A DNA stretch of 64,000 bases, taken from the NCBI GenBank assembly GCA_001557505.1, contig LSAX01000003.1, forward strand, positions 3,844,001-3,908,000, given 5' to 3'. Source of the DNA: Reticulascus tulasneorum. Lineage: Eukaryota > Ascomycota > Sordariomycetes > Glomerellales > Reticulascaceae. Below, one piece after another: positions 49,701 through 62,316 of the stretch. Numbering within the stretch: the first letter of the stretch is position 1; every line of letters begins with the position of its first letter. A program made the position numbers and the translations under genes. Under the pieces are notes generated by a model, which had not been told where the DNA came from, did not search any database, and saw only the letters and a list, made by a program, of their open reading frames with translations.

Positions 49701-50163
49701 GTTGAAGCTTGATCTGGTTAAAATCGGTGCTAGAAAAACGACAAGTTAATCAACCTCAGGGTGAGAGCCTACATGATAATCTCAGGCTCGTGTACTAAAC
49801 ATCCTTCGAAGATGCCGTTATCATACTGGTTCTTAATGGACAGCAACCAAAAAGAACCAGAATGTTACAGTGATTATGGGTTTGGCGTCCGAGCGTCTGA
49901 ACGGGTTCCTTGTTGGGTAAACAGCAAGGATGTTGGGGCTGGGACAAAAACTGAGGTGGGCCACAAAAAAAGAAAACGTGTGATTAACTTATCAGTGACA
50001 GACGTTCCGATCTTCACCACAAGAATATGAACTGGGTCTTGGATTGTCCTGAGTCGCGGCTCAGTCTTGCGTTCCATAGCCAGTTGTCGCTGCGCTAGCC
50101 ATCCGTACTAGCGGTGCTTCTTAAGAGTGGATTTTGTGAATTCCAGATCCCGTTGTGCACGCC
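46705..50163. other. Intergenic, no convincing gene
   Basis: Frames at 47145-47654, 48741-49034 and 49158-49487 (all minus) have no recognisable domain, and their coding quality is poor. The region upstream of 46704 is the laccase promoter. Confidence 0.5.
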
Positions 50164-51642
50164 ATGTCGTCTTGGAAAGCGTCAATGCCTCTGAGGCGGA
50201 TCCGCATGACGACACAGGATGACTTTGATTCAGCATACGCCCTTCTCATTGCTTACGCGGAGAACTCCGAACTCGCTTCCTCGGTCAACGAGTTCGTGAT
50301 CGACTTCGCAGCGTGGCCCGGCATCCACTTTCGGTTCGAGAATCAGATTAGGAATGATGAAGCGTTGGACGAGCTACAAGGGGTTGTTGAAAGCGGCGCG
50401 CAATCACGCCTTAATGACTACGTGCGCAGCATCGGCCTGGAGGAGAAGAATGCGAAGATCATGCTGCGGTCATTGGCCTGGAAGGGGCAATGCCCTGAGA
50501 GTCAGCGGTACGGCATGTCCCGCGACTTTGCCCTGGCCAATATGGACTTCGCCCAGACTGCCACCGTTCTGCTCCTCTCTATCTGCAAGAACATCACTGC
50601 CATCCAAGTGTTCGGAATTTTGGAAACAGGGATCATTGGGGAGTATTTGTTAAAATCCAACTATGAACTGCTCTCACAACCGGGGTTACAGAAGTTGAAG
50701 CAGGTAAAGGTGGCATCTTGGAAGCCCTGGGACGAACGGATGTATGACAGAGTAGAGTTGCTGGAGTACTTCAGATACTTTGGCCGCCTTCCAGCCATGG
50801 AGACCCTCACCATGGATGGGGTGATGGAGTACCAGATAAACCGCCAGCTCGCACCTCCTGGCACCTCCAACATCAAGAAGCTGCACATCACCCACGCGGA
50901 CATATCAAGTGGGATGCTTGGGACCATGATCCGCATACCTCGGTCGCTGGAAGAGTTTAAGCTCTCCATCGGTGGCCTTTGGCAGACAGACGGAGGTTCG
51001 CCGCATATTCTCTACAAGACGCTCGGAAAGTGTTTGCTAGAACAGAAGGGCTCTCTGAGGGTCTTAGACCTGGACCTGGGCGTCTGCTTTGGCTCTCCGT
51101 ATGAGAAAGAGGACGGGAGAGATACTGAATATCTTGAAGCGTTTGAAGGCGGAGAAGATGAGCGGTACGATCGGGAAAAGGACTCGTACTTCCTCCTCGA
51201 CGAGGACATAAGTGCTGGCCCGATCTGGTCTGAAGACCTGCTCGACTCACGGCCTTACGGGTACACGATTGGTTCGCTCCACGACTTCGCCACCCTGACT
51301 CATCTTGGAATCACGATTTCAGCGCTGCTCGGGCGCGGTTCTGACGAGCCGCAGTTCGGAACGCCCCATCTTGATGCACCCTTCCGCCTCATCGACGCCT
51401 TGCCGCCGAGCCTAGAATCGCTATGCGTATACGAGTACTGGTCCGGAGACTGTCCATTCCATGACAGGCATGTGCAGGAGCTGATGGAAAGGAAAGCGGA
51501 GCGGCTGCCGCGGCTGCAAGACGTGGCGGGCATCAATGAAGTCATTCTATTAGGCTCGAGGCATAAAGACGCCGGCGATCATCGGGGTGAAGAGTCACTG
51601 TGGAAACGAGATTGTGGCGGATTGGATTGGGCGGGTGCGTGA
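50164..51642 (+). CDS. Leucine-rich-repeat / F-box-associated-like fungal protein, 492 aa
   Basis: One open frame begins at ATG 50164. The first ~90 residues have an acidic helical character. From ~125 to ~420, leucine-rich beta/alpha units recur (NITAIQVFGI, LQKLKQVKVASWKPW, METLTMDGV, IKKLHITHADI, LEEFKLSIGG, LRVLDLDLG, LTHLGITIS, LESLCVYEYW), as in the LRR half of fungal F-box proteins. A canonical F-box (LPPEL...I) is not visible at the N-terminus, so it is either lost, in an unseen upstream exon, or never present. A substrate-binding role in ubiquitin ligation would be inference only. Confidence 0.7.
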   Translation: MSSWKASMPLRRIRMTTQDDFDSAYALLIAYAENSELASSVNEFVIDFAAWPGIHFRFENQIRNDEALDELQGVVESGAQSRLNDYVRSIGLEEKNAKIMLRSLAWKGQCPESQRYGMSRDFALANMDFAQTATVLLLSICKNITAIQVFGILETGIIGEYLLKSNYELLSQPGLQKLKQVKVASWKPWDERMYDRVELLEYFRYFGRLPAMETLTMDGVMEYQINRQLAPPGTSNIKKLHITHADISSGMLGTMIRIPRSLEEFKLSIGGLWQTDGGSPHILYKTLGKCLLEQKGSLRVLDLDLGVCFGSPYEKEDGRDTEYLEAFEGGEDERYDREKDSYFLLDEDISAGPIWSEDLLDSRPYGYTIGSLHDFATLTHLGITISALLGRGSDEPQFGTPHLDAPFRLIDALPPSLESLCVYEYWSGDCPFHDRHVQELMERKAERLPRLQDVAGINEVILLGSRHKDAGDHRGEESLWKRDCGGLDWAGA

Positions 51643-52145
51643 TGGCATGGGCATGTTAATTATGGTTAGAGGGAGCTCTGTACCCCCCGTTCCAGGCGAC
51701 TCAAAGCCCGCGGGGCTGTGAGGTTTTGACGTTCAGTATGTTATTAGCTCCCGAATGGAATGACCTTCATCTCACTGAAAATCGTCGATAAATACACACT
51801 GATCACAAACAATTGGCCACAGACCGTATTTCATCATCTCTGAAGGACGCTATTCTCAGGACAGGTTCTTTCTCAAGCTGTAACTCCTGGTCATTGCACT
51901 CGATAGGGGTGGTGGGATGCGCACCATTTCACCGAGGGGTTAAGTTAATTATGGTAGAAAAATCTCCGATGTTGACCCGAGCAGAGTCACAGGGAGGCCC
52001 CACTAAAAAATAACGACACCAAGCACGTGAGAGTCGCGTAGCACAGTCGCGTCCATCACCGCAAGTCGCGTAAAGTGCCATATTCCATCTAGCAATCCTC
52101 CACCCGTCTTCAACTCTACGTGGGGAATAGTCACTTGATAAAGAA
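51643..52145. other. Promoter of the thymidylate synthase gene
   Basis: No gene is seen. ACGACACC, AGTCGCG and similar motifs recur at 52010-52075 just upstream of the start: AGTCGCGTA at 52032, CAGTCGCGT at 52043 and AAGTCGCGTA at 52064. These are candidates for an MCB-like (ACGCGT-related) cell-cycle element, since CGCGT appears twice. Confidence 0.4.
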
Positions 52146-53147
<1,002 letters not shown>

Positions 53148-54644
53148 TGAAGTGGGAGCAGGGCTCAGGGTATCATAATCCTGCACGCGATATGGACTAG
53201 ATTAGGTAGAGGGCAGGCTTTTGTGCCTATCAGCAATGAATATGTCACTTTTTGGTTAGCTGGCAAGTCTGAACTGATTGGGAGAAACAAGTCATATCGG
53301 TGAGGGCATCCCCGCTCTAACAGCCAGTGTTTGCTCCGTCATTGCCGAGGTTTTCTTACCTTCCTTGCTCTTTAATCTTAGTGTTTCTCACTAACCGCAT
53401 ATCCAAATTCTGCCTCAATATCGCAATGCAATGTTTCAACTGCGGTTGATATGATGTGGAAGACGCATATCTGCGTACTTTCCAGCAGGCTGAGTAACAC
53501 ACAAATCACCCATATTTATGGTCCTAAAGTGATCGTACGGTGAGCACTTGGCGTATTTGTATAAGCATATGAGCATGGTAATCTCCTCTGCTCCGTGCCA
53601 AGGGGCGGGCATGGATCGCAAGTTTGACAGTTTGTAACTGTCACCGTTGCAGTGGTTGGGCAACAGTTTGTCCTACTCGCGACCAGTTAGGTTTGTTGAC
53701 TTGTACTTAAAGCAGGCCCCTGATCGGACATAGCCCGCTGTCCCGGTTGGGCCGTGAAGAATGAAGAGCTACTCACCTGCAAGGCAGAATCTCGGTTCTG
53801 TACCATTGCACTTGAAGACAGTGATATACAGTCCGTCCCCTACATGTCTCCGTACACATGGCTTGGTTACAGTGTTAGCAAGTTTCGTCTGTATTCACGC
53901 TGTACGTACATCTCGTGTGCGTATAGCAGGTTGCTGTTGACAGGTAGCTGGTCGTGAGATGTTTGTCCTCGACTAGAGTCGTGCAGTAGGACGGCATCTC
54001 CGTCGTACTATCGGACAAAGCGCTACTATTTTGTTAGATCCAGGAGAGCCCTGCCCAGCACAGATGTTGTGTGACGACGAATTCAAACCAACCTGTCTGC
54101 CGCTAATGATCCTAGTAAAACGAAAAGAATGGTACATCGGAATCGTTGCATTTTCGCGCCAGCTGGAAGGTTCTTGATACTAAGATTACCTTGAATGGGA
54201 CACGTACGACTAGAGTTTGCGGCGAAGAATTCACTGTCCGAGGCAGAGTCCGTCATATAGAGTCATCATATCCTCCACGAGGCACCTCAGCCAGGTCTCT
54301 GTTGTTCTGCTGCTGTACCACGATGTGAGCTCCTGTAATTCAGTTCCCCGCAATCGTACATGCATACGAGTTGGCTCTGATGTGCCAACATGGAGGGTCA
54401 CTCACGGCTAAATGGAGTCGGAACAGGAGCATCCGTATTGGAATGCAATTGACCTGGTAATTGCTTGGAAATATCTAATCATGAAAGACAAAGTGAAAGG
54501 AGATACATCTATAATCTGTCACGTCTGCTTAATTCCAACCTTGCAAGTCCACCCTTTAATCGACGCCATGTGAAAGCTCAAGTTGCCTTTGTAAGTCTAT
54601 AGCTTATCAAAATGAAAACAATCTCTTTCCTTAAGTTCGAGCCT
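53148..54644. other. Convergent intergenic region, no gene seen
   Basis: Between thymidylate synthase (plus) and the second subtilase (minus). Frames at 53436-53663 and 54146-54411 are short and domain-free. Confidence 0.5.
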
Positions 54645-57600
54645 CTACTCCGGGACAGTGATAACTGTAAGAGGTGGCGTATCCCATACCGACCAGTCTT
54701 GAGCAACCGCGGGGTTGCCGAAAGGTCTTAAGGCAGCGAAGCGAACACTGTAGTAGGGATCTCGAGTTAGTATAATGTGTGTCATGCAGAAGAGTAGTAC
54801 TGACTGGTATGTTCCCGGTGTAATCTGTTTCTCCAACGTATTCCCTAACCACCTTGCCGAATACGGAGCTAGAGGTCCACCCCCTCTCCAGGTAGGAGAC
54901 CGATTCAGCTGCGTGGTTTCTATATCTAGTAATGTTGCCGTTGACACATATCCCACGGACTGATCTGCAGGCCAAGCCCATGCAGACTCTTGCCAGCCGG
55001 CCTCGAAGAACTGCAGATGGTTTAGCATTCCATTAAAACCCTCAAGTAATATAGCATCGGGGTGCTTACGTCCATCCGGAGGAGCTGCGATCCCCATTTG
55101 AGTCTGAAGTTTATCGTAACACCTGTCACCACAGTATCGTCCATCCACTTCATTTCGAATCCACGTGGGAAAAGTTCAGCAATCGCTGTTGGGGGCTCTG
55201 GGAATAGGTGTCCGACCTCCTTTTTGAGATCAAAGGCGGCGCCTAGGTGAAACGTCAGTTCACGTTCATTATTCGCGCGATTCGCGCCGTGCTCAAGGCA
55301 CTTACCCAGATAAGGGACAGCAAGCTCCTCCCCACCACTGCTCTTGATCACAATTCTACCATTGTAGAATGGCCACTTTGTCGTGTCGCTTGGTACTGGA
55401 GGCGAGAAGTTAAATCTAGTCCATTGTTAGTCTGGATATCAAGGAGGTAGAAGAACTTGGCTCTCTGCGGGAACTGACGTCGCGGTTTTCGATTCTCCAG
55501 GACCAACAGTGAACTCGCCCTCTGGAAATCTTATCTCCGGAGAAAGCTCGATCATCTTGTTCTCCGTGTATGGAGCAATGGTTTCTTGGTTCGTTCGTCC
55601 TTCGACCCCGAGCTGCTTATCGTGGCTGAACTCGTAGGACAGTGGCTGGGAGCCTCCATTGGTGATGAGGATCTCATGGGTACCCTGGAAATTTGCTGTG
55701 TCGTTTAAGGCAATGTTCGTGAAGTTAAGAGACGTCTGGTAGTTCAGAACCTTGAGAGCATCCACCAGACCCGAACCGACATGCAGGGCAGGCGCCACTG
55801 CACCTTCAGGGACTGGATTCGGGTTCGGAGGATCATCGATGGACTGCGAAGGGTCGTAGTAGGGCTCCATACCCCAAGGGACATGAACGCCAGAACCCTT
55901 AATGCGATCAATGGCCGTCTTCGCAATTCCTGGGCCGTTGGTACTTCTACCGCCATACTTGCCGAGATACAGCGCCGCAACTCCAGCGATGTACGGTGCG
56001 GCCATCGAGGTTCCGTTGAACGCTGCCCAGGTTGGGACAAACAGGTCCCATGGAGGTCCGAATTCCATATACCTGGCGAATGAGCTGTAGATGTCTCCAC
56101 CGGGTGCGGCGATATCGGGCTTCAAGGCAAGCTCATATGTGCCTCCCCAGCTCGAGAACATGCTCGCCAGCTTGCCCCGGGGATGCTTGGCGGGAACGAC
56201 AAAGCCGTTCACATTATTGTTGAACGTTGTAGTCACGTTTCCTCCCGCATCAAGCGTAGAAAGAATCGCAGCACCCGCCTCCTTTTCGATGATTCCATAG
56301 CCAACTTTGCCTTGGCTTCCAGTATCTGGGAAAAGCCCACTGCGAATCCATAGGCCCTGCACCCCATCACCGTAGAAGAGGACGTATTTCGGGCTCAGTG
56401 CCATGAGATTCTCGACCTTCTTCTCCATTGTGCAGCCGGCCTGGGCCACCAATAGAACGGTCTCACTCATGTTTGCGCCAATAGGGCTGATACTGCTGCA
56501 GGCATCTCCGATGGAGTAAACAGGGACTGGCCTTCCCCAGATGCTCTGGTAGACTTCCATGGAGTTGCCAATATTCGTCCAGCTTCCTTCTTCAGTAGGC
56601 CGAAGCTCAACGGGAAACTTCCCTGGCGCGACGTGGCCGATTTTGGCAGCGCTGGATTCGCCATTCTGAATGAAGGTGACTTCAACGGGGTCACCTGGCT
56701 TGACTTCGGCTTCAACGCTGGCCACACACACCGTGTTGATTCCGCTGCAAGCATCGTTAACGTAGAAAGGGCCGTGATATCCATCATTGCCGGCAGATAC
56801 AATAACAACAACGCCGTTCTCAACCAGTCGGTCTCCTAGTAGATTCAATGGGGAATCAATAAACGCTCCGGGAGAGCCAACACTCATGCTGATAACATCG
56901 GCCTTTGGGTTGTCAGTCTGAAAAGCGAGACACAATCCATCTTGATATGGACTTACACCATCAGTGAAAGCACGCTTCCATGCATCGATTATGATCTCGT
57001 CTCCTGGTGCCTGACAGAGTCAGTTGTCTTCTGGCCCTCTGCAACTCTCAGGAGAATCCTTACCCCACGTCCGAAGATTTTGTAAGCAAGAATGGTCGCT
57101 TCGGGCGCAACCCCACTAAACCAATCGTTCTTTCCCGCTATAATTCCGGAGACATGGGTGCCGTGGCCGATAAAAGGCCCTTCCTGTGGTGCTGGATCGT
57201 CATCCTGTCCGGCAAAGTCATAACCGCCCGCAACCTTGAACCCCGGACCGTAGCCGCCACCGAGCTGTCTTTGCGTTAGAGCAAACGATACCATCCGGTT
57301 CTGGTATTCAACCAGGTTTCTTGGGGTTGCTTACCAATGGGTGCCGATAAAAGACACCGTCGTCCACAACAGCAACCTTAATACCCGCTCCGAGCACGCC
57401 GTCCTTGTGAAGCTGAGTCACCCCGGTCATCCGATGAAGGGCGTCTGAATAGTTGTCGGCTTGGTACGTCGAGTTTTCAACCTGGCGACGAGGAAACGGC
57501 GGTATCATTGAGCGAGAGGAGACACGCCGCGAGTGAAGTCCTAAGGTGGTACCATTAGGCGGAACCGGACCTGGATTCGGTTGTGGCGGCTGCAGTTTCT

Positions 57601-58005
57601 TCGACTTCCATACTTTCTGGACGCCATCCAGCTTTTGGATCGCGTCCTGGCTCAGATTTGAATCAACGCAAAGCCCCGGGAGGAGTTCATCTGTCCACCT
57701 TCTGACGATCACAATTGATGGATCGGCTGCAGTTATGGCAACTTCAACTGGATTCACTGTAGCAGGCTTCACGCAAAGTCTTAGCAATGGTAGTAAGTGG
57801 AGCGTGTTAGGGCTGAAAGGCAACTCACATCTGTTACTTCAATGATAAAGCGTATCGCCAGTGTCTCCGATGGTGCTGGCTCAACATGTCCGGTCGTTAC
57901 CGTCGGTAGGCCGGATGTCGGGGTTGTGGAGTTGGTCTCTTGTCGAAGAACGAGGGACAATCCACTACCCCATAATGACGCCCATATCAAGGCTTTGACT
58001 AACAT
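54645..58005 (-). CDS. Secreted class I subtilisin-family protease, 959 aa, nine exons
   Basis: Exons (minus): 58005-57829, 57766-57335, 57264-57064, 57010-56957, 56902-55479, 55415-55306, 55242-55070, 55010-54805 and 54747-54645. Together they make one open frame of 959 residues. Residues 1-~20 are a signal peptide, followed by an I9-like propeptide (IRFIIEVTD ... LDGVQKVWKSKK). The triad is D194 in VVDDGVFYRHP, H237 in GHGTHVSG and S587 in NGTSMAAPYIAG, with the Asn in SAGNDGYHG. A PA-like insert and a long C-terminal beta-rich Fn3-like region follow. Two introns (55416-55478 and 54748-54804) use GTCAGT donors instead of GTRAGT, both with clear CTAAC branch sites. The second of these is 57 nt, stop-free and in frame, so retention would add 19 residues. 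The ATG at 58104 gives a longer start but no signal peptide at the very N-terminus, so 58005 is preferred. Confidence 0.88.
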
Positions 58006-60119
58006 GTTGTGAACGAATACCTTAGATAAAGAAGCAAGTAGGACGCAAGGTACATGCAGAGCACTGGCAGAGAATGGATATGTTAATTGTGCAGGCGAGA
58101 CCAAGCTTTAAATAGTTATTTATTCTTGCGATTCTAGAAACCGGCATCTTTCAAGTCACTGGAATAGTTGCCTATGTTCTACCATGAAATTACGTTTGGT
58201 ACCACTCAGTCACTCGATGATGCATTCATGAGGATTTTGATGCCAGTTCGCACGTGGCGTCTGGGACACCTGCACCACCACGAAGGATGAGCTCGCTCAA
58301 GCTCACCTAAGCCCACCTCCAAGCACGAGGGCTCAGCTCTCTTGCACTCGAGGCTCTTATTGGTAGCTGCTCTGGTATGGTTGCACAACGGCTCGAATTT
58401 ATCTGGTATCGATGGTTATGGACCGTGGCGCAGCACGCAACTGTCTGCCTGGAACAGTGCACATACCAACTATGCCGCCTCAAAACTTGGGTCGATTCAG
58501 GGGAACTTGACGTCTATAATAATTCCATCTCGTAAAAACTCTGAAACCGAGTATGTGGTTCTCTCCCCATCGTTGGCCGCATGATTGAGCTTATGCTGAA
58601 TATATGTCGTTCATTGGCTCGGCAAAGCCCTTCAGCACCGGTGACAGCTGCCAGACTGTATCTGCTGATAGCACGACCATGATGCTGACGCAACCGCTGG
58701 CATCTTTCACTGATCCTGGACGACAGGGATCCGAGAATGAACAGGGGTGGTTCCGGAAAGTTCCCCCCGGCGACAAAAGCCCTGGGCCGAACGGCGGGAA
58801 GGTGCAGGAGTCGGAACAGATGGAAATCTCGCAATTTGGACAGATTCTAGACTGGACGGAGTAGCCAGCGAGCAGTTTTGATCCCATCGTCTCGGCCAGC
58901 CCGAGTGAGCCGACGCCTCGGACAGGCTGTAATCGACGCCTACTTAACACTTTCCAGCATGAACTTTGGGGATTCCATGAAGAACCCGTACCACGTACTC
59001 CATCTGTTCCATCCGAGTAACTGTGAAGAACTGCAACCTCTAACGAACAAGACAAAACCTACTGCTCGACTTTCTGCTGGATGAAGTGGGTGTCCGCGCA
59101 ACCTCAGCTCCAAGCTGCGGTAACAGCAAACTTGCTTCCTGCGCATAAAACATGACATCAGAATGCGCGGTTCAAATGATAGAGGTAGTCAGAAGTCGAG
59201 ACTCGAAAGAGGCATCCGTCTCCATATATTCCGCGGCTGTTCCGTAGCCTCCAATCCACCTTAGGGTCTAGATTCTCGATACTACAAGGACCCCCGTTTC
59301 ATTTGCCGAACTGGCAATACTGGCAAATCGACACAGCAGGGTTGGGTTTTCAGTGCCTACCATGACTGCCGACCTCACTGCTGAAAGGCCGCTTGCAGAA
59401 CCGCATTGAACGTCGCTTCCGCCGCTAGCGCTATTTCCAAGTAGAAAACAAAGAAGCGAGGACAGTTGACAGGCCTGAAAGATCACTATGCGCCAAGGTA
59501 CTAAAACTCAGCCTTGGAGCCGATTTTTTACAGGCCACAAGGAATAGGGGGTGTTGACAGGCCTGAAATGCTGGGTTGCTCTGGCTAGCTCCGTGCGCGT
59601 GATGCATTATTGTCTTTGAGCCCAGCGGCCTAGTTGAAATAACCTAACCGCTAGGCATGAATATATGACAGAAAACGTTAGTGTAATTACGATGGGCCCC
59701 GCTAACCTGGTTGGAGCCGCTGGGTAAATCTGGGCCAAAACACGCCTCGTTCAACGCCGATGGACTTCCGTTTAATTGGTGCCACCCCCCTGTTCGAAGT
59801 AGATCTTGACTCTGGAAGCGAGATGCAGGCACGACAGTTATTGAACTAGAGACTTCAGCTCGTCGGCACAGGCCACTTCAAGCTCGTGCGCTATTAGACT
59901 TATCAGACTATTGATTTGCCTACCGAACTAGTTTTACACAACAAGACCTAGATCAACAATGCCGTTGCATTGCTGAATGACCCAAATGCAGAATGAAATA
60001 TATATAAGTAGTAAACGTAGTGGGCGATCCAAGTCGGACGTGTTCTTCTCTTCCTTCAGTCCAGCCCAGTTCTTTCATTCATTCATCGGGATTCTCATCA
60101 AACAAGAAAAGTAGCCAAG
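58006..60119. other. Intergenic, no convincing gene
   Basis: A 16-bp direct repeat, GTTGACAGGCCTGAAA, occurs at 59465-59480 and 59553-59568, 88 bp apart. Frames at 58514-59055 overlap on both strands without domains. The downstream part is the promoter of the secreted repeat protein, with a TATATAA-type stretch at about 60000. Confidence 0.5.
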
Positions 60120-61205
60120 ATGCATCTCGCCTTTACTATTCTCACAGTTCTCCTTCCCTTGGCAGCGGCCCAAGGATGTGCTGTCAACAACTGCTATCGA
60201 GCAGTTCAGAACCAGGCAAATGCTGCCAGTATCGCCTCTTACTGCAATGCCTTCCTGGCGACAAGTCGTGCGCCGACTGCAACAGCCGGCATCCCGAGCT
60301 ACCTGAATAACTGCGGTCCAACCAGCATCGTCTCCAAGATCAGCAGTGCGTGCTCCTGCGTTTACGGAGTGCCCACATCAACTTCTTCAACGACGTCTAC
60401 CACGTCAACCACATCCACCACATCAACCACATCGGCTTGCCCGAGTCCCTCCACCGTCACGCTACCCGCGTCAACGATCACGGAACCTCTTACCCTTACT
60501 ACTCCTACCACTATCACCGTGACGGAGCCCGTCACTGTCACGGAGCCGACCACCATCACAGAACCCACAACCATCACGGAGCCCACAACCATCACAGAAC
60601 CCACAACCATCACGGAGCCCACCACCATCACTGAACCAACCACCATCACGGAACCAACCACCGTGACGGAGCCGACCACCGTGACACTTCCTCCTACCAC
60701 CGTCACTGAGGCGATTTGCCCCGTGGCCACCCAGGCCGTACGAAACCCGTCTTTCGAAACTGGTGCGTCTTGGATTTATACAACCAACCCTGCTATTGGC
60801 AGCGGGCTCATTCGCGGCTCGCCGGGTTCGTCCACACCCACCAAGGATGGCACCTACCTCGTCCAGTCTGCAATAGATCGTGTGCTCGACGTCAATAACG
60901 GCCATAAAATAACCCAGGCGATCCGTGTCTCCCCCAACCAGACCTACCGCTTCAGCATCTGGCTGCGGACCATCACCGCCAGCGCACCAAGTAGGTCATC
61001 ACTGGCGCAGGTCCTTGTTAATGGACAGAGCATTTTGACCAGCACTCCCGTGGGTATGGAATGGACAGAGTTCACCGGTCAATGGTACGCGGCCGCAGGC
61101 GTTGATGCTGCCACCGTCACCATCGCAATATATTGCGAGACACCCACCACAAGCGGGACATGGAGTTATCTTTGGATAGACCTTGCGACCCTAACCGCTA
61201 TTTAA
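60120..61205 (+). CDS. Secreted protein with Ser/Thr and TEPTTI repeats and a carbohydrate-binding-like C-terminus, 361 aa
   Basis: Residues 1-18 are a signal peptide (MHLAFTILTVLLPLAAAQ). Residues 19-~82 form a cysteine-containing domain with six Cys (CAVNNC ... CSCV). A Thr/Ser linker with TTS units follows. Residues ~120-195 hold about ten six-residue units of TEPTTI/TEPTTV type. The C-terminal ~160 residues (NPSFETGASWIY ... TYRFSIWLRTITA ... WSYLWIDLATL) resemble galactose-binding-like CBM4/9-type modules. No GPI signal is seen. It should be secreted, heavily O-glycosylated and wall- or polysaccharide-associated; the exact ligand is unknown. No introns are needed. Confidence 0.8.
   Translation: MHLAFTILTVLLPLAAAQGCAVNNCYRAVQNQANAASIASYCNAFLATSRAPTATAGIPSYLNNCGPTSIVSKISSACSCVYGVPTSTSSTTSTTSTTSTTSTTSACPSPSTVTLPASTITEPLTLTTPTTITVTEPVTVTEPTTITEPTTITEPTTITEPTTITEPTTITEPTTITEPTTVTEPTTVTLPPTTVTEAICPVATQAVRNPSFETGASWIYTTNPAIGSGLIRGSPGSSTPTKDGTYLVQSAIDRVLDVNNGHKITQAIRVSPNQTYRFSIWLRTITASAPSRSSLAQVLVNGQSILTSTPVGMEWTEFTGQWYAAAGVDAATVTIAIYCETPTTSGTWSYLWIDLATLTAI
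60530..60690 (+). repeat. 18-bp coding tandem repeat (TEPTTI units)
   Basis: Units of the type ACGGAGCCNACCACCATC repeat in frame, with mainly third-position changes. Because 18 is a multiple of three, length change keeps the protein frame. Long stop-free frames also exist on the opposite strand here, but they are a by-product of the repeat. Confidence 0.85.
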
Positions 61206-62316
61206 ATGTGCAAAGACTTGAGCATTGAATAAGAGGACTTCCTTTGTACATATTACTTAATACACTAATTAATACCTGAGCTATTTATTCTCGTTTGAGC
61301 CGTAGATGCAGTGATGAAAATTGTTTACTAACGCCCTGTTTGAAACTAGACTTAACGTTTTCCTTTTCCTTCCTTCCTTTTCCTTCCCACCTTCTCCCGC
61401 CCTTTTTTTTTTCCTCTTTCATTTTGTTACGCAAAAAGAAGGAACAAAAATAGAACTTGAACTTTTGTGTGTAGTTGATATCTGGGCTTCTGAACTTTGT
61501 ACCTTCCAACGAGGTGACTGGAGTGAAGGCCCGTCATTAGTGACCCCATAGGGTGGGCTAAACCCCTGTCCCAGGTACAATGTAGGGTTTTTCTAAAACA
61601 AATGAATGAAAAACAGTCTAAGCCATAATTTCTTTTAGGGGAAAAGGGCTTGTGGAGGGAAGGGAAGAAAAGTTCCTGGCTCAAATCTCACCCCCCTCAC
61701 ACAACAGATCCGCCAAGCGTCTGATAGCACACGATTGTGCGAGATGAGACGGAACAACGAGTAGAATAACAGAAGCCGAGCGTGGTATACTGAATCCCGA
61801 TTTGTGGTCCGGCAACCTCGGCCGTCTCCTCCAGAAAGAAGAGCGTACCTCGGTCATCGGATGCTTACCCTGAGTAATCCTAATGCGGCGCTGCTCGTAT
61901 TCGTGAGCGTCCAGATCACGGAGTGGCACAAGTACCAGGGAAGTAGGCAATCCGCGGCTTCTAGAACGCATTATTTTACGCATCCTACGATAAGTGGTGT
62001 CCTCCAATCCAGGTTAGAGAAATCCTTCGTAAAGTTATGCGGCTCATGATGGCCTGAATCCTACAGCACTGTCGCAAGCCGTTGAAATCCGATGGGTCTT
62101 CCGATGGGTCTTCCGATGGGTCTTCCGACTGGTCTGGGCGCACCTCGGCCGCCGAGGTCAAGCACGGCGTGTAAGGTTTTCTCAGGTTGCGGTGATCCTA
62201 ATACATCCACTATTGAAGCAATTGATGCTTTGATGCAATTGAGGTTCTTTGAACTGACGGAAGACTTGGTCTCCCTTGTGCAGACCCCCACGTGACCCCT
62301 CAGAGGGCATGAAAAG
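61206..62316. other. Intergenic, with a 12-bp minisatellite
   Basis: A pyrimidine-rich stretch lies at 61360-61425. GATGGGTCTTCC repeats three times from 62091, with a diverged fourth copy to 62138. Minus-strand frames at 61681-62007 and 62061-62384 are of doubtful coding value. The second could belong to the downstream part of the minus-strand gene that follows. Confidence 0.4.

Noticed and set aside
60362..60905. Long minus-strand frames of 122 and 144 codons (Val/Gly/Ser- and Gly/Asp/Arg-rich)
   Set aside because: By-product of the 18-bp repeat on the plus strand. The sense protein has a signal peptide and domains.
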